Below, piece by piece: positions 22,456 through 31,895 of a stretch of DNA of 64,000 bases. A program made the translations under genes and the position numbers. The DNA comes from Cristatella mucedo (taxonomy: Eukaryota > Bryozoa > Phylactolaemata > Cristatellidae), in the NCBI GenBank assembly GCA_009760855.2, contig WPIO01000060.1:710001-774000 (forward strand), in the 5' to 3' direction. Position 1 is the first letter of the stretch, and each line of letters starts with the position of its first letter. A model generated the notes under the pieces. The model worked only from the letters and a program-made list of their open reading frames with translations, had not been told where the DNA came from and did not search any database.

Positions 22456-22824
22456 CAGTGCAGGAGTCCTTCGACTGTTGGTCTACGCATCTTGTTGGAA
22501 CAGAGGAGGTCAACGGCCAATGTAACGCTCTAGTATATAGCGGCAGAGGAGCCTTAGCGACCCAAACAATCGCCTCGAAGCTGGAGAAATAGGATCGCCT
22601 AGATTGACCAGATGAATAGTTGCCACTCGTGACGAAGTGGATGCACTTTAACCCTCGGCAGTCGCCCAGCGCTTGCATGGCCGCTCACCTTCACACCGTC
22701 GTGCGAAGGTTCGAACCTTGGCGTCGAGCGCTGGTGAATGTGAATCGACCCAACAAAAAGGCCTTGAAGGCTCATAACACTGCAGACGTGAACAGACGAG
22801 AACTGTGCATCTCCGTGTGTAATT
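22456..22824. other. Unassigned sequence
   Basis: Contains the 14-bp palindrome AAGGTTCGAACCTT at about 22,707, which resembles a tRNA B box. No complete SINE is visible around it. Confidence 0.45.
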
Positions 22825-23365
22825 TCTCCATCTCTAATTCCCCAAAGACAACGTGGGTAATGCACTAGAAAGTTTTCTGCAGCGCACTCGAAGCCTAAAC
22901 GACTTTTGGTGTGCATACGGTAAAAAAAAGCCATTTGAAATCCGCTGAATTGGCAGCCTCTTTCGTTTAGCGGCCGAAGAGCCCTGGTGGCTGTCACTCT
23001 CGTCTGCAGTGGGCAGTGCAGAGTTGTCTTCGGCACGAGTCAAATGCACACCGGAAGTGCTCGCACCGAACCCCTAGGGCTCTGGGGCTCAGGGGCAGCC
23101 AAACGACTCCATCGCTCGCACCGAAGCGAAACTGAGAAGCACACAACTGAGTCAGAAGGGCAGTCTAGGAGGGCAGTTGCGTGCAAGTAGCGTTCGACGA
23201 AGTGAATAAATATCGCGGAAGTAGCAGCTGAGGACGTCGGGAAATGGTGTTCCATCGTCATTAGGAGGAAGAAATGCTTCGTCGAGTAAGAATGGTGTGG
23301 TGAGCAGCTTTCACAGGTCAAGGCCCGGCAGAGTGAAAGCTTCTGTCGCCAACGGTCACTAAGAA
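22825..23365 (-). mobile_element. Old LINE-B copy interrupted by a SINE-2 fragment
   Basis: Diverged LINE-B can be followed in two blocks. The first is 22,825-22,945 (CTCCATCTCTAATTCCCCAA, GCACTCGAAGCCTAAACGAC). The second is 23,090-23,365 (GCAGCCAAACGACTCC, AAAGCTTCTGTCGCCAACGG). Between them lies a SINE-2 piece. Confidence 0.65.
22950..23025 (-). mobile_element. SINE-2 fragment
   Basis: GGCAGCCTCTTTCGTTTAGC, GAAGAGCCCTGGTGGCTGTC and CTGCAGTGGGCAGTGC correspond to the 3' half of antisense SINE-2. Confidence 0.6.
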
Positions 23366-24067
23366 GCCGAGCTGAGCGCACGAAGGCCGAAAAAAAGAGC
23401 GTCGCGCGACGAGCGACGGACGCAGCAGACGCCACAGTGGCACCTGTCAGGCCTCTTCACTCTGCTTGGCCTCTTCTGCTTGCTGCCCTCTTCTCTTCTT
23501 TCCCTCTTCTTCTGAAGGATTGCTTTCGGAAAGTCCGCACGCAGTCTCAGCGGCGTCGTCGCTGTATGAGCTCTCGGCCACTGCACGTTTGGAAGAGACA
23601 GAGAGAGAGAGCATCTTCGCCTCTGGAGAGGCGAGCGCGGAGGCCGGAGCCGATGAACGCGCGGCTTTCACGCTCCCATGGCCTTGACGCCAACTCGGCT
23701 TTCTCGCTGACGCTAGCGGCGGCGGACGTACGTCGAGATCCGGTGCCGCCGCCGCTGAAGTCCACTGCCGCGGTTCTCGTTGCACCGTTCGTCTCCCTGA
23801 TGGCTTCAAATGGTCAGCAGCAGGCCTCGGCGACGCTAATAGGTCCTCTCGGCAGCTACTATACATAATATTTATAAATATAGGACATAATATAATAATA
23901 TACAATATATAATAATAAGATATAATCATATATAATATGTAACATAATAATGAGATTTAACAATATATAATAGATCCTCGCGCGAGCGCGTGGCTGCGCG
24001 ATGCTCGTGCTCGAGTTAGCGTACCTGCCGCGCGTCGGTGCATTGCTCCCTACACTCAGCCTGCAAA
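23366..24067. other. Unassigned GC-rich sequence with an AT-rich block
   Basis: Long open frames lie on both strands at 23,437-23,929. They overlap each other and are Arg/Ala/Ser-rich, as expected of GC-rich non-coding DNA. Positions 23,862-23,972 are a simple A/T block of ATAATATAT words. Confidence 0.45.
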
Positions 24068-24172
24068 CTCGTAGCCAAGCGGTAAGGTCGCCGCGATCTA
24101 CAGCGACCTAGGTCGTGAGTTTGAGTCCTGCAGTGAGCGATCTATTATTGCCCACCGCAAGCGCTAGAGTGG

Positions 24173-24271
<99 letters not shown>

Positions 24272-24315
24272 GTACGGCTCATCTGCAGCTATACAAACCA
24301 GGCCGCCAAATCGGC
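24068..24315 (+). mobile_element. SINE-2 with internal (GA)n expansion
   Basis: The left part has GTAGCCAAGCGGTAAGGTCG, GGTCGTGAGTTTGAGTCCTG (B-box region) and TATTGCCCACCGCAAGCGC. The right part has GCCCGTACGGCTCATCTGCA, GCTATACAAACCAGGCCGC and AAATCGGC. Together they are a SINE-2 whose GGTGGTGAT segment has been replaced by a 94-bp GA tract. Confidence 0.8.
24175..24268. repeat. (GA)47 microsatellite
   Basis: About 94 bp of pure GA sitting inside SINE-2 sequence. Confidence 0.97.
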
Positions 24316-24525
24316 TAATCTTTAAGTTTTAAATTTCAAGTTGTCTCTCTTTCCGTGGCCATTTTTCACCGAGCCCTCCAAGCGCGCCGCCTGACGGGAG
24401 GTGCGGAACGCAGTGAGCCACCATTCGTCTTCTGCTAGTTTATCCAATGCGATCGCACTAGCCCCGCGCGATCGGCGCGATCGAAGCGACTCTGCGCCGC
24501 CACGCGATTGAAGAATTTCGAGCGC

Positions 24526-24636
24526 GCGGCGATAGCGTGCTTCTAAGACGACAGGGCCGGTAAAAGGAAGCCAGGGAATTGCGCTGCGCGCGAGCCAAGC
24601 GGCCGATCGACGCTGATCGGCCGCGCCATTCAGAAG
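24526..24636 (+). repeat. 111-bp dispersed repeat, copy 1
   Basis: Begins GCGGCGATAGCGTGCTTCTA and ends GCGCCATTCAGAAG. It includes a perfect CGGCCGATC/GATCGGCCG hairpin with a 6-nt loop. Copy 2 lies 457 bp to the right in the same orientation. The family is unknown. Confidence 0.85.
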
Positions 24637-24850
24637 AAAAAAGGCAAAAAGGCAGGCAGCACACCTGGCAGCGGCCGCGAGCCGCGCGCCGCGTCCGGCA
24701 GTTGCGGCAGGAGCGTCGAGCAGCATTTAAGAAGACCTAATCGATGGCCATCAATGTTCTCGTGCTCTCCCGCTCTGTTTGCACGCTGACGTTTGCTCTC
24801 CTGCTCATCTCCGGTCCAGAGTCAAATCCGCTCGATTCACTCGACCGTGG

Positions 24851-24892
24851 CGCCGCCGCTGCCGCCGCCGCTGCCGTCGCCGCCCGCCGCCG
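24851..24892. repeat. (GCC)n-rich tract
   Basis: Imperfect GCC/GCT trinucleotide tract of about 42 bp. Confidence 0.8.
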
Positions 24893-24982
24893 CACTCACA
24901 GCCGAGACTCCTTTGTCTGAGCGGTTCGCCTCCCCGCGCCGCTTGCGGCGCAAGAACTAGCGAGCGGCTGCGGTGCGCGCGT

Positions 24983-25093
24983 GCGGCGATAGCGTGCTTC
25001 TAATACGACAGGTCCGGTAAAAGGCTGCCAGGGAATTTCGCTTCGCGCGAGCCAAGCGGCCGATCGACGCTGATCGGCCGCGCCATTCAGAAG
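24983..25093 (+). repeat. 111-bp dispersed repeat, copy 2
   Basis: Same length and hairpin as copy 1 with a handful of substitutions. Confidence 0.85.
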
Positions 25094-25299
25094 AGCGCGA
25101 AATGCAGTCGGAGCGGGCGCGTTGGCCCATGGCGGTGGAGCGGCTATGGTCCATCCCCCAAAAAAGCTGCTGACGATGTCGCGAGCACATACATCCGGGT
25201 CCCAAAAATTACTGCGATATGCACTGCATTACAGCGGCCATTTTCACTCTAAAAATCAGGAGACTTCGGTTTAATTTCAAATTATACAGAATGGCGTTA

Positions 25300-25750
25300 C
25301 AGGTTTACCCACTAAATTTCATGCAATTGCACTTTCGCATCCTCGTGCTATGGCCAAAACACTGCAGCTTTATTGCGATTCAACTGTTTTTGTCTGTCAT
25401 TTGGGCCGGATCATCGGAGGCCATAGCATGGAAAAGCGCAAGGAAATCCCATGAAATTCGGTTGGTAAACTTGGCGTAGAGTTCTTTAAAAATTTTAATC
25501 ACAACCGCAATTGCTCCAAGTTTATCGCCGTTCTAACAAGCAAGTGGGCTTTCTGATCCGGGCCATTTGAGGCCATATCGCGAGAACAAGGAAGGTCAAT
25601 TACTAGAAATACGATTGGTAAATCCGCAACACCGTTCTGTTTTATTTGGAATCAAATCTGCAGTGTCGGTCACGGCGAAAGCACTGTATACAAAAAGTTT
25701 AAAAACAAATATTAGAACTTTGGCCGGCGGCATGAGATCATAGCATAAAA
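25300..25750. repeat. Degenerate tandem repeat, unit about 150 bp
   Basis: The words GGGCCGGATCATCGGAGGCC (25,405), GGGCCATTTGAGGCC (25,559) and TGGCCGGCGGCATGAGATCA (25,720) recur at about 155-bp spacing. Each of the first two is followed by a diverged TCGGTTGGTAAA-type word. It looks like an eroded satellite. Confidence 0.4.
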
Positions 25751-25838
25751 TAAATGGTCTTCGTAAAGGTCTGCCGCCTTTCGTACCAGGCGCAATGTGC
25801 AGGCAACTATTTTCGCTTCCGTGAGTGCGGCGTTGCCC

Positions 25839-27172
25839 ATAATAATAATAATAATACATTTTGTAAAGCACCCTCAGAGAACTCAATCTCTTTCTATGCG
25901 CTTTATAGTTGCTGTAAAGGAAGCACGATCGAAAGATTAGTGGTAGCATGCTTAATAAATAATACAAATAACATGGTTAGGGGTGACATGCACAGGGTCA
26001 GCACGCAAGTGCTGTCAGTGGCAGCATGCAAAGTGCCAGTACGCATAAGCACATAAATGACGAATCACGGGGACCCACTAAAGGCTGTCATAAATAGAAG
26101 CGTTTTATTTTCTTTTGGAATGAACACGAATCAGGATACGTCATGACGCAAGTCGGGAGTGAATTCCAAGTATTGGGAGCATACGAACTAAAGGCACGAT
26201 TTCCAAAAGTTTTGAGGTTTGTAAGAAGTATAGTTAAACGTTTAGATTTCGAAAACCGGGTGGAGCGATGCTTAGCCTGGTGGGAGAATAGATCCGATAG
26301 GCAGGCTGGAGCCAAAGAATGAAGCGACCTGAAAGTGAGTGACAAATCTTGAAGTCGATACGTTGCTTGACCAAAGCCAATGCAGGTCGGCGAGAAGTGG
26401 TCTGATGTGGCAACTGCGGCGCTCACGACAGGCAAGCCTGGCTGCAGAGTTGAGCACCTGAATAAGCGCCTGATTGAACATGTTGTTAGACCAGCAATCA
26501 GCGAGTTACATAAGTCAAGATGGAATTCACAAATGCATGGACCAATTTAAATGCGGTGTTACTGTCTAAACAAATCCGAATTTTAGCAATGTTGTGTAGC
26601 TGAAAGTAGGCAGACTTAACTGTGAAGCTGATGTATTCGTCTAATGAAAAGTCACTTTTTAACATGACACCTATATTTCGTGCAGATTCAGCCTGAGATA
26701 TGCTGACAGGGCAAATTTTGAACGTCAGCCTTTACAATTTCTGAAACCACACATGGTTTTCTCATAACTACTAAGTTGGTTTTATCATAATTCAATTTAC
26801 AAAAATTTGCTGCCATCCATGTGCAAGTGTCATCAATACATACAGCAAGGGTGTTGAGAGAATTCGACGTGCTGGAGGGCTGGGAGGGATCAAAGTAAAG
26901 ATAGATCTGAGCGTCATCCGCATGAAAGTGAAAGCCTAGATCATGCTTGACTCTCACATCGCCAAGAAGGGGAGTATAAATCGTGAAAAGAACTAGACCA
27001 AGCACTGAGCCCGAGGTACCCCATATTTCTGGGAAACTCGGATGATCTTTGTACATTCGCATTGACACTATGGAGTCTCCCACTGAGATAGGACATGAAC
27101 CATTGCAGAGCAGCGCCAGTGATGCCCATGCAAGATGACGGAGAGGCACCCGAGAATGAATCGGTGATCGAT
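25839..27172 (-). mobile_element. LINE-A, long 5'-truncated copy
   Basis: (AAT)n tail at 25,840-25,856, hairpin, 3' UTR and C-terminal region in broken frames (26,088-26,481). Then comes a 153-codon frame (27,149-26,688) with the motif B region (VLGLVLFTIYTP), HADDAQIYLYF (motif C, Y to H) and WMAANFCKLNYDKTN. It is inactive because of frameshifts. Confidence 0.87.
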
Positions 27173-27683
27173 CAAGGTTTTGTCGCGTACTTTAACGTCA
27201 TTTCATTTTTTCGCTCCAGCCTATCTCTCAGATCTACTCCCCCACCAGGCCAAGCATCGTACCAAATCGCTTTTCGGAAACCAACAGTTTACTTATACCT
27301 CGTACAAACATCAAATCTTTTCGAGACCATGCATTTAGTTCGTATGCTCCCAAAGCCTGGAACTTACTCCCGACTTCCGTCACAACATCCCCTGACTTCA
27401 CCACATTTAAAACGAACTTAAAATCACACCTATTTAGGACAGCATTTAGTGGGTCTCTGGGATTCGTCCGTCATGTGCTTACGCGTGCTGATACTGTGCA
27501 TGCTGCCACTAACCACACTTGCATGGTGACCCTGTGCATCTCACCCCTAACCATGTTATTCATGCTGTTTATAAAGCATGATATTAATCACCATTCAATC
27601 GCGTTTCCCTGTGCAGCAAATGTAAAGTGCTTAGAAAGAGATTGCGTTCTCTGAGGGCGCTTTATCAAATGCATTATTGTTAT
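27173..27683 (+). mobile_element. LINE-A, 5'-truncated
   Basis: Sense copy abutting the previous antisense copy head to head. It starts at AAGGTTTTGTCGCG (HWLPVKQRIDFKV region) and ends at a GATTGCGTTCTCTGAGGGCG tail with a short ATT end. Multiple frameshifts. Confidence 0.85.
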
Positions 27684-27737
27684 CGATAGTATCTTAAAGC
27701 TACCAAAAGATCGAGCAATACAAGCAGAGGTACTTTA

Positions 27738-28084
27738 ATGACCCACATCAGCTCCACAGTCAAGTCTGCCTACTTTCAGCTACATAACATTGATAAAATT
27801 TGGGCTTGTTTAGATAAGGACAATACATTTAAGTTGGTCCATGCACTTGTGACATCCCGTCTTGACTTCTGTAACTCTCTGCTTGCTGGTCTACCGGCGG
27901 GTGCAATCAGGCAATTACAGCTGGTGCAAAATTTTGCAGCTAGGCTTGTCTGTCGTGAGCGTCGCAGTTGCCACATTACGCCACTTCTCGCCGACCTGCA
28001 CTGGCTACCAGTCAAGCAACGGATAGACTTCAAGGTTTCGTCGCTCACTTTGAGGTTACTTCATTCATTGGCTCCAGCCTATCT
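27738..28084 (+). mobile_element. LINE-A, left half, interrupted by SINE-2
   Basis: Encodes HISSTVKSAYFQLHNIDKIW and HWLPVKQRIDFKVSSLTLRL, reaching LAPAYL where the SINE begins. The frame is open up to the SINE. Confidence 0.87.
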
Positions 28085-28262
28085 GGTGAGCCGTGATGGC
28101 ACACTAGGTAAGGGGGTTGCTTTCACGACCTCGGTCCCGAGGTCGTGGGTTCGATTCCTGCGGTGGGCGATCCTTTATCGCCACCGCAAGAGGTGGTGAT
28201 AGCCGTAAAGGCTCTTCTGTCGCTATACAAAAAGAGGCTGTTTAATCAGCTAGGATTTTTTT
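28085..28262 (+). mobile_element. SINE-2, intact, nested in LINE-A
   Basis: Full-length SINE-2 starting GGTGAGCCGTGATGGCACAC. It has a perfect CGACCTCGG/CCGAGGTCG inverted repeat and the B box GTGGGTTCGATTCCTG. The body AGCCGTAAAGGCT hairpin, TCGCTATACAAAAAGAGGCT and a T7 tail follow. Short TATCT sequence on both sides fits a small target duplication. It is the best reference copy of this family here. Confidence 0.9.
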
Positions 28263-28688
28263 ATCTCTCAGATCTACTTCCCCATCAAGCCAAGCATCGT
28301 ACCACCCGCTTTTTGGAATCCAGCAGTTTTCCAATACCTCGTACAAACCTCAAATTCTTTGGAGACCATGCATTTAGTTCGTATTCTCCCAAAGCCCTGA
28401 ACTCACTCCCGACTTGCGTCACGACATCCCCTGAATTGACTACATTTAAAAGAACTTAAAAAGGCATCTACTTATGATAGCATTTCGTGGGTCCCCGTGA
28501 TTCGCACTGTATGTGCCTATGCGTGCTGACACTGTGCATGTCACCCCTAACCATGTTATTCATGTGTTCATCAAGCATGATATTACTCACCATTCAGTCG
28601 CGTTTCCCTTTTTAGCAAATTTAAAGCGCCTAGAAAGAGATTGAGTTCTCTGAGTGCGTTCTATTAAGTGCATTATTATTTTTATTAT
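28263..28688 (+). mobile_element. LINE-A, right half
   Basis: Resumes with ATCTCTCAGATCTACTTCCC exactly where the left half stopped. It continues through FGDHAFSSYSPKALNSLPTC to the 3' UTR and tail with ATT repeats near 28,672. Confidence 0.87.
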
Positions 28689-28995
28689 TTACGTCTGCAT
28701 TCCTAAGTAGGTCGTTGCAAACCTAAGCAATGCGGATTCTGCGGAGTGATTAACTCTAAAAGCCAGACTGGAACTTACTAGCAAGTTTGGAAGTTTCAAT
28801 ATGTAATTCAGCTGGTCTGCCATGACTCGTTCCAGTTTCTTTGATAGGAATGGTAGAAGGGAGACTGGGCGGTAGTTGCTCAAGTGATGTTGGTCTAGTG
28901 TTAGTTTCTGGAGTTTTGGGTTGACTACGAACTAGCCTTTTTTTTAAAGGGTGCTGGGACATGAGCTGAGGCTAATGACATATTAACGATATTAC
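28689..28995 (-). mobile_element. LINE RT N-terminal fragment (L2-type)
   Basis: The minus-strand frame 28,883-28,689 reads MSNYRPVSLLPFLSKKLERV then MADQLNYILK and VNHSAESALLRF. These are RT motifs 0-2 of an L2-like LINE. It is homologous to 20,156-20,450 and ends at the same position. Confidence 0.78.
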
Positions 28996-29204
28996 TTATG
29001 CATGGCCGCAGCAGATCAATGCAACGTAGAAGCAGGACAGTAGGAATAGGATCCAAAGGATTAGTAGCGTTAGACCATGTTCAAAGCAAAGAACCCATAG
29101 CTCTGATTGTGCAAATTCAAGTGCCCCTCTTTACCCTTAGATCTATCACGTGCCTGGCTGCATGGCACGCGTTGTGCCGGCTACCTGAACAAGCAAGAGT
29201 TATC

Positions 29205-29330
29205 GAACATAGCAGTTGCGGACGAAGGGAACGCAGCCTCCGTCGTCGTTGACGCGGCTATCCCGTTTGAAAAGCGCGAGCATATCCGCGAGAAGCTGCT
29301 GATCGCAAGATTACTGACTGCGCATACATC
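29205..29330 (+). mobile_element. Short fragment similar to the REL-endonuclease-like remnants
   Basis: The plus-strand frame reads NIAVADEGNAASVVVDAAIP then FEKREHIREKLL, echoing SLIVDDGTDALVIDVAVPFD at 19.8 kb. Too short to be certain. Confidence 0.35.
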
Positions 29331-30821
29331 ATCGTGCACGAATTTCTGGGGCGAACAACAGCAGCCGCTTCGCTGCCGCCAAAGCAGTAGCCTGTGGCGG
29401 CCAGTGGCACTCTCGGGCGACGGCGGTAGCTATCGAGCTATCGCTCGACGCTCGGCGCTCTTTTTGCTCTGCATACCAAACCCGCAGGCTCTTCTGCCCG
29501 CTTTGCTGTTCAGCGATGCGATCGTGAGCTGCAACGTATCGCCGTGGGAGAGGCGCACGCTCATCGGGTGACGTCGCTTGGCAATTTACAGCCGTCACAT
29601 CTTGCCGTCGCTCGGCAATTTACCACCAAACTCAAGGGAGGGAGGCGGGCCGAAAGACATCCTCTCCAACGAGGTGTCCGAATGCGGACTGCAGTTTTCG
29701 GTGGTCCTGATGTTGCGATAGTCTGACAAAAAAGCCGACCGGCCTGCCGGCCCCGCATGTTCCAGACGCGAGTGAGGGTCAACGTCAGCTGTCTCGCTTT
29801 AACAGAGCAGGTGTCGTCGCCACTTCGTCACTCTCTTCTTGGTCCGCCCGAAAAAGAAAAATCCCCGGCGGCTGTTTGCTCGCTGCCGACCAGGTGACCG
29901 ACTTGCAACGGCTAGTAGCCATTAACCGTCGCTGTTCATCAGCCTACGGGCCTGCAGATCTCAAAAAGATAATTTTATTAGCTGCTCCTTAATTATAGGG
30001 TCGATTCCTCCAAAAGTCCACTTGGGAACCTCTGAAGAGGGACCGCGTGAAATGTCTTTTGCACATGCTTCTAAACTTAAGGGTAAACGCCGAGAAAAAA
30101 AAACAGAAAAATTGTGTCAAGCGATCGAATATTTGCTTAAGGTAGATTAAAAAACAAACGTGATAGAAAAGGAATGGGAATTTTTAATGATTGCCACACA
30201 ATAAAAAATAGGATTATGCAAACCATGTCTAAATCGGAAGTAAACAGGAGGTAGCGTATTCACAAAAACAACTTACCGAGCTTAGTATCACTTGCGACTG
30301 TTGAACCCAACTTGTTGAACCTTGATAGAACGAATTACGCGTGTGAAATCGCTTAGATGCTTGCTTTTGAATTTTAAATTTAAAGTTTAGCTTTGTACTT
30401 TGTAGAAGTCAAAGCTTTGCCAATGCTCCGCTGATCAACGTGAAATTTGAAATCTTCCTTTATTTCCGCTTTTAAATAATGACTGGAGTTTATTTCTTAT
30501 ATACGTTGAATAAATATTTCTAGACGTCATCAAGTGCCCTGAACTTTTATTTTCTGCAATCATGAAATAGCATACTAATCCTAGTCCAAAGAAAATTAAA
30601 AAAAAAGCTACTGCAGTGATTTTAATTATCCTGTCTCCTTCGTTCTATCGACTACCGTGAAGGGCTAATAATTCAGGTATCGCAGGTGATGACTTTTTGA
30701 AGTTAATAAGCTTCCCTAAGAAGATAACTTCAGGTGGGAGTAATCATCTTCAATCCGCGTCCAATATTAAGGATTACTTACAAAGGTGGGGCCTAAGGAT
30801 ATTACCATGTCCGCGGTTCTT
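29331..30821. other. Unassigned sequence
   Basis: GC-rich to about 29,900, then AT-rich. No recognised element or gene. Confidence 0.5.
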
Positions 30822-31062
30822 TCTAGACTAGACTTTGTTATTTCCGTTATTACATGGCTACAGAACAAAAATTAAGCCACTACAGCGGCTTACAACTACT
30901 GCTATAAGGTTAGTTACCAAATGCCAGAAGTCCCGGCGTGCGTCTCTTTTGGGGATCAAGTTAAAATGTCTCCCGGCTAATCAAAAATCACGGAGATACA
31001 TCTTACTCCCACTCACAGCGACAGCAATAGCCTAGTTCCTTCATATTTAGGAATTACAGGCT
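30822..31062 (+). mobile_element. Ancient LINE-B-like fragment
   Basis: The frame 30,835-31,035 reads LQRLTTTAIRLVTKCQKSRR then LGIKLKCLPANQKSRRYILL. This is a decayed version of the LINE-B LQLTMNMAARLVFKSQRFEH / LGWLPVEQRIQSKVL region. Confidence 0.65.
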
Positions 31063-31137
31063 GAACTGGATTAGGTCATAACAATCAGAGATATCAGTTT
31101 TTAGATTAAAATGGCTGTCGTTCATCAGGAGATCTCT

Positions 31138-31266
31138 AAAAGTAGTACGGTGCCTCGGGGTTCGGTCTTAGCCCACCTTATTTCCACTGCCTTCTCCCTC
31201 TCGCCTGTGTAACTGCCAATTACCGTCTTGGCTTTGATTTGTACACTTACGACGCCCAGCTCAAAC
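31138..31266 (+). mobile_element. LINE RT motif B-C fragment
   Basis: The plus strand reads TVPRGSVLSPPYFHCLLPL (motif B, PQGSVLGP type), then LGFDLYTYDAQLKH (decayed YADDTQLY). Confidence 0.65.
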
Positions 31267-31267
31267 A

Positions 31268-31535
31268 TAGCGTAATATATCTCCACCCGTAATTCCACAA
31301 ATCTCAAGTACTGCATCGGTATTGCACAAGGTTTTATTTAATGCACTTAAAGCTTAAGCGGCTTTCAGTGCATATTTGTTTGCCAAAAGACTGCATCTCA
31401 CGCAGCAAAGAGAAAGTGGGAAGCATAGCAGAGTCAGGAGAGCAGTTGATGTAGTGAGTAGCATGGAAGTAGCAGCTCAGGACCGCTGAAAAGGATAAGC
31501 CATAGTCGGCAGTAGGAGAGTACTCTCTCTATATA
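31268..31535 (-). mobile_element. LINE-B 3' end
   Basis: Antisense LINE-B from AGCGTAATATATCTCCACCC to GCCATAGTCGGCAGTAGGAG. 5'-truncated; the SINE-1 tail fragment follows. Confidence 0.85.
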
Positions 31536-31573
31536 TATAATTCATTTGTATAGCACCCCAAGCGAACTTACGG
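31536..31573 (-). mobile_element. SINE-1 3' tail fragment
   Basis: ATATATATAATTCATTTGTA then TAGCACCCCAAGCGAACTTA: the terminal part of antisense SINE-1. It sits at nearly the same LINE-B position as the fragment at 9,705. Confidence 0.75.
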
Positions 31574-31597
31574 AACTGCAATTCACTTAAGCAAACT

Positions 31598-31680
31598 GCA
31601 CTTACGTTCGCCCGCTTGTGCCCACGTGTCAACATGAGACTCCACTAGTGCTGCTGCAGCCGGAGACAGAGTAACGTAAC
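31598..31680 (+). mobile_element. LTR 3'-end arm (left arm of a fold-back)
   Basis: 83 bp from GCACTTACGTTCGCCCGCTT to GACAGAGTAACGTAAC. It matches, in the same orientation, the LTR-like end at 31,838-31,895 over its right half. It also matches, in inverted orientation, 31,753-31,837 over its whole length. Confidence 0.75.
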
Positions 31681-31752
31681 AACAGAGTTCGCAGTGGAAG
31701 CGTTCTGGGCCCAAAACCCAGAGGTCGATGGATCGACCATTCTCTGCTAACA
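31681..31752 (+). pseudogene. tRNA-iMet-like sequence (anticodon loop CCCAAAA)
   Basis: It follows the animal initiator tRNA-Met over its whole length: GTGGAAGCG, TTCTGGGCCC, AACCCAGAGGTCGATGGATC and CATTCTCTGCTA are all present. One base is missing in the D arm and two in the T loop. The anticodon reads CAA instead of CAT. The 3' end continues as ACA, close to the post-transcriptional CCA, straight into LTR sequence. This points to a reverse-transcribed primer tRNA rather than a working gene. Confidence 0.75.
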
Positions 31753-31837
31753 CTGTTATGTTACTGTGTCTCCGGCTGCAGCAGCGTTAGCTGAGTCTCA
31801 CGGTGACACGAAGACACAAGCGGGCGAACGTAAGTGC
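31753..31837 (-). mobile_element. LTR 3'-end arm (right arm of the fold-back)
   Basis: 85 bp, the reverse complement of the left arm with about ten differences. It starts CTGTTATGTTACTGTGTCTC, which is the complement of the LTR end found next to the primer-binding site at 31,896. Confidence 0.75.
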
Positions 31838-31895
31838 TGGTGAGAGAGACTCCTCCACTAACGCTCCTACAGCCGGGGACACAGTAACATAACAG
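31838..31895 (+). mobile_element. LTR 3' end next to primer-binding site
   Basis: Ends GGGGACACAGTAACATAACA plus G, a typical TAACA-type LTR terminus. The primer-binding site follows immediately. No LTR retrotransposon coding sequence follows; LINE-B begins at about 31,978. Confidence 0.65.

Noticed and set aside
23437-23929. Overlapping 143- and 160-codon frames
   Set aside because: Opposite-strand overlap, biased composition and no motif; treated as GC-rich non-coding DNA.
27173-27683. Twin-priming inversion at the 27,172/27,173 head-to-head junction
   Set aside because: Both LINE-A parts have their own 3' tail, so they are two separate insertions, unlike the 15.6-kb case.
28085-28200. 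tRNA gene in the SINE head
   Set aside because: A and B boxes are present, but no complete cloverleaf with acceptor stem can be drawn, and the sequence recurs as a SINE.
31681-31752. Functional initiator tRNA gene
   Set aside because: Deletions in the D arm and T loop, an altered anticodon, and LTR sequence fused at a near-CCA 3' end make a working gene unlikely.
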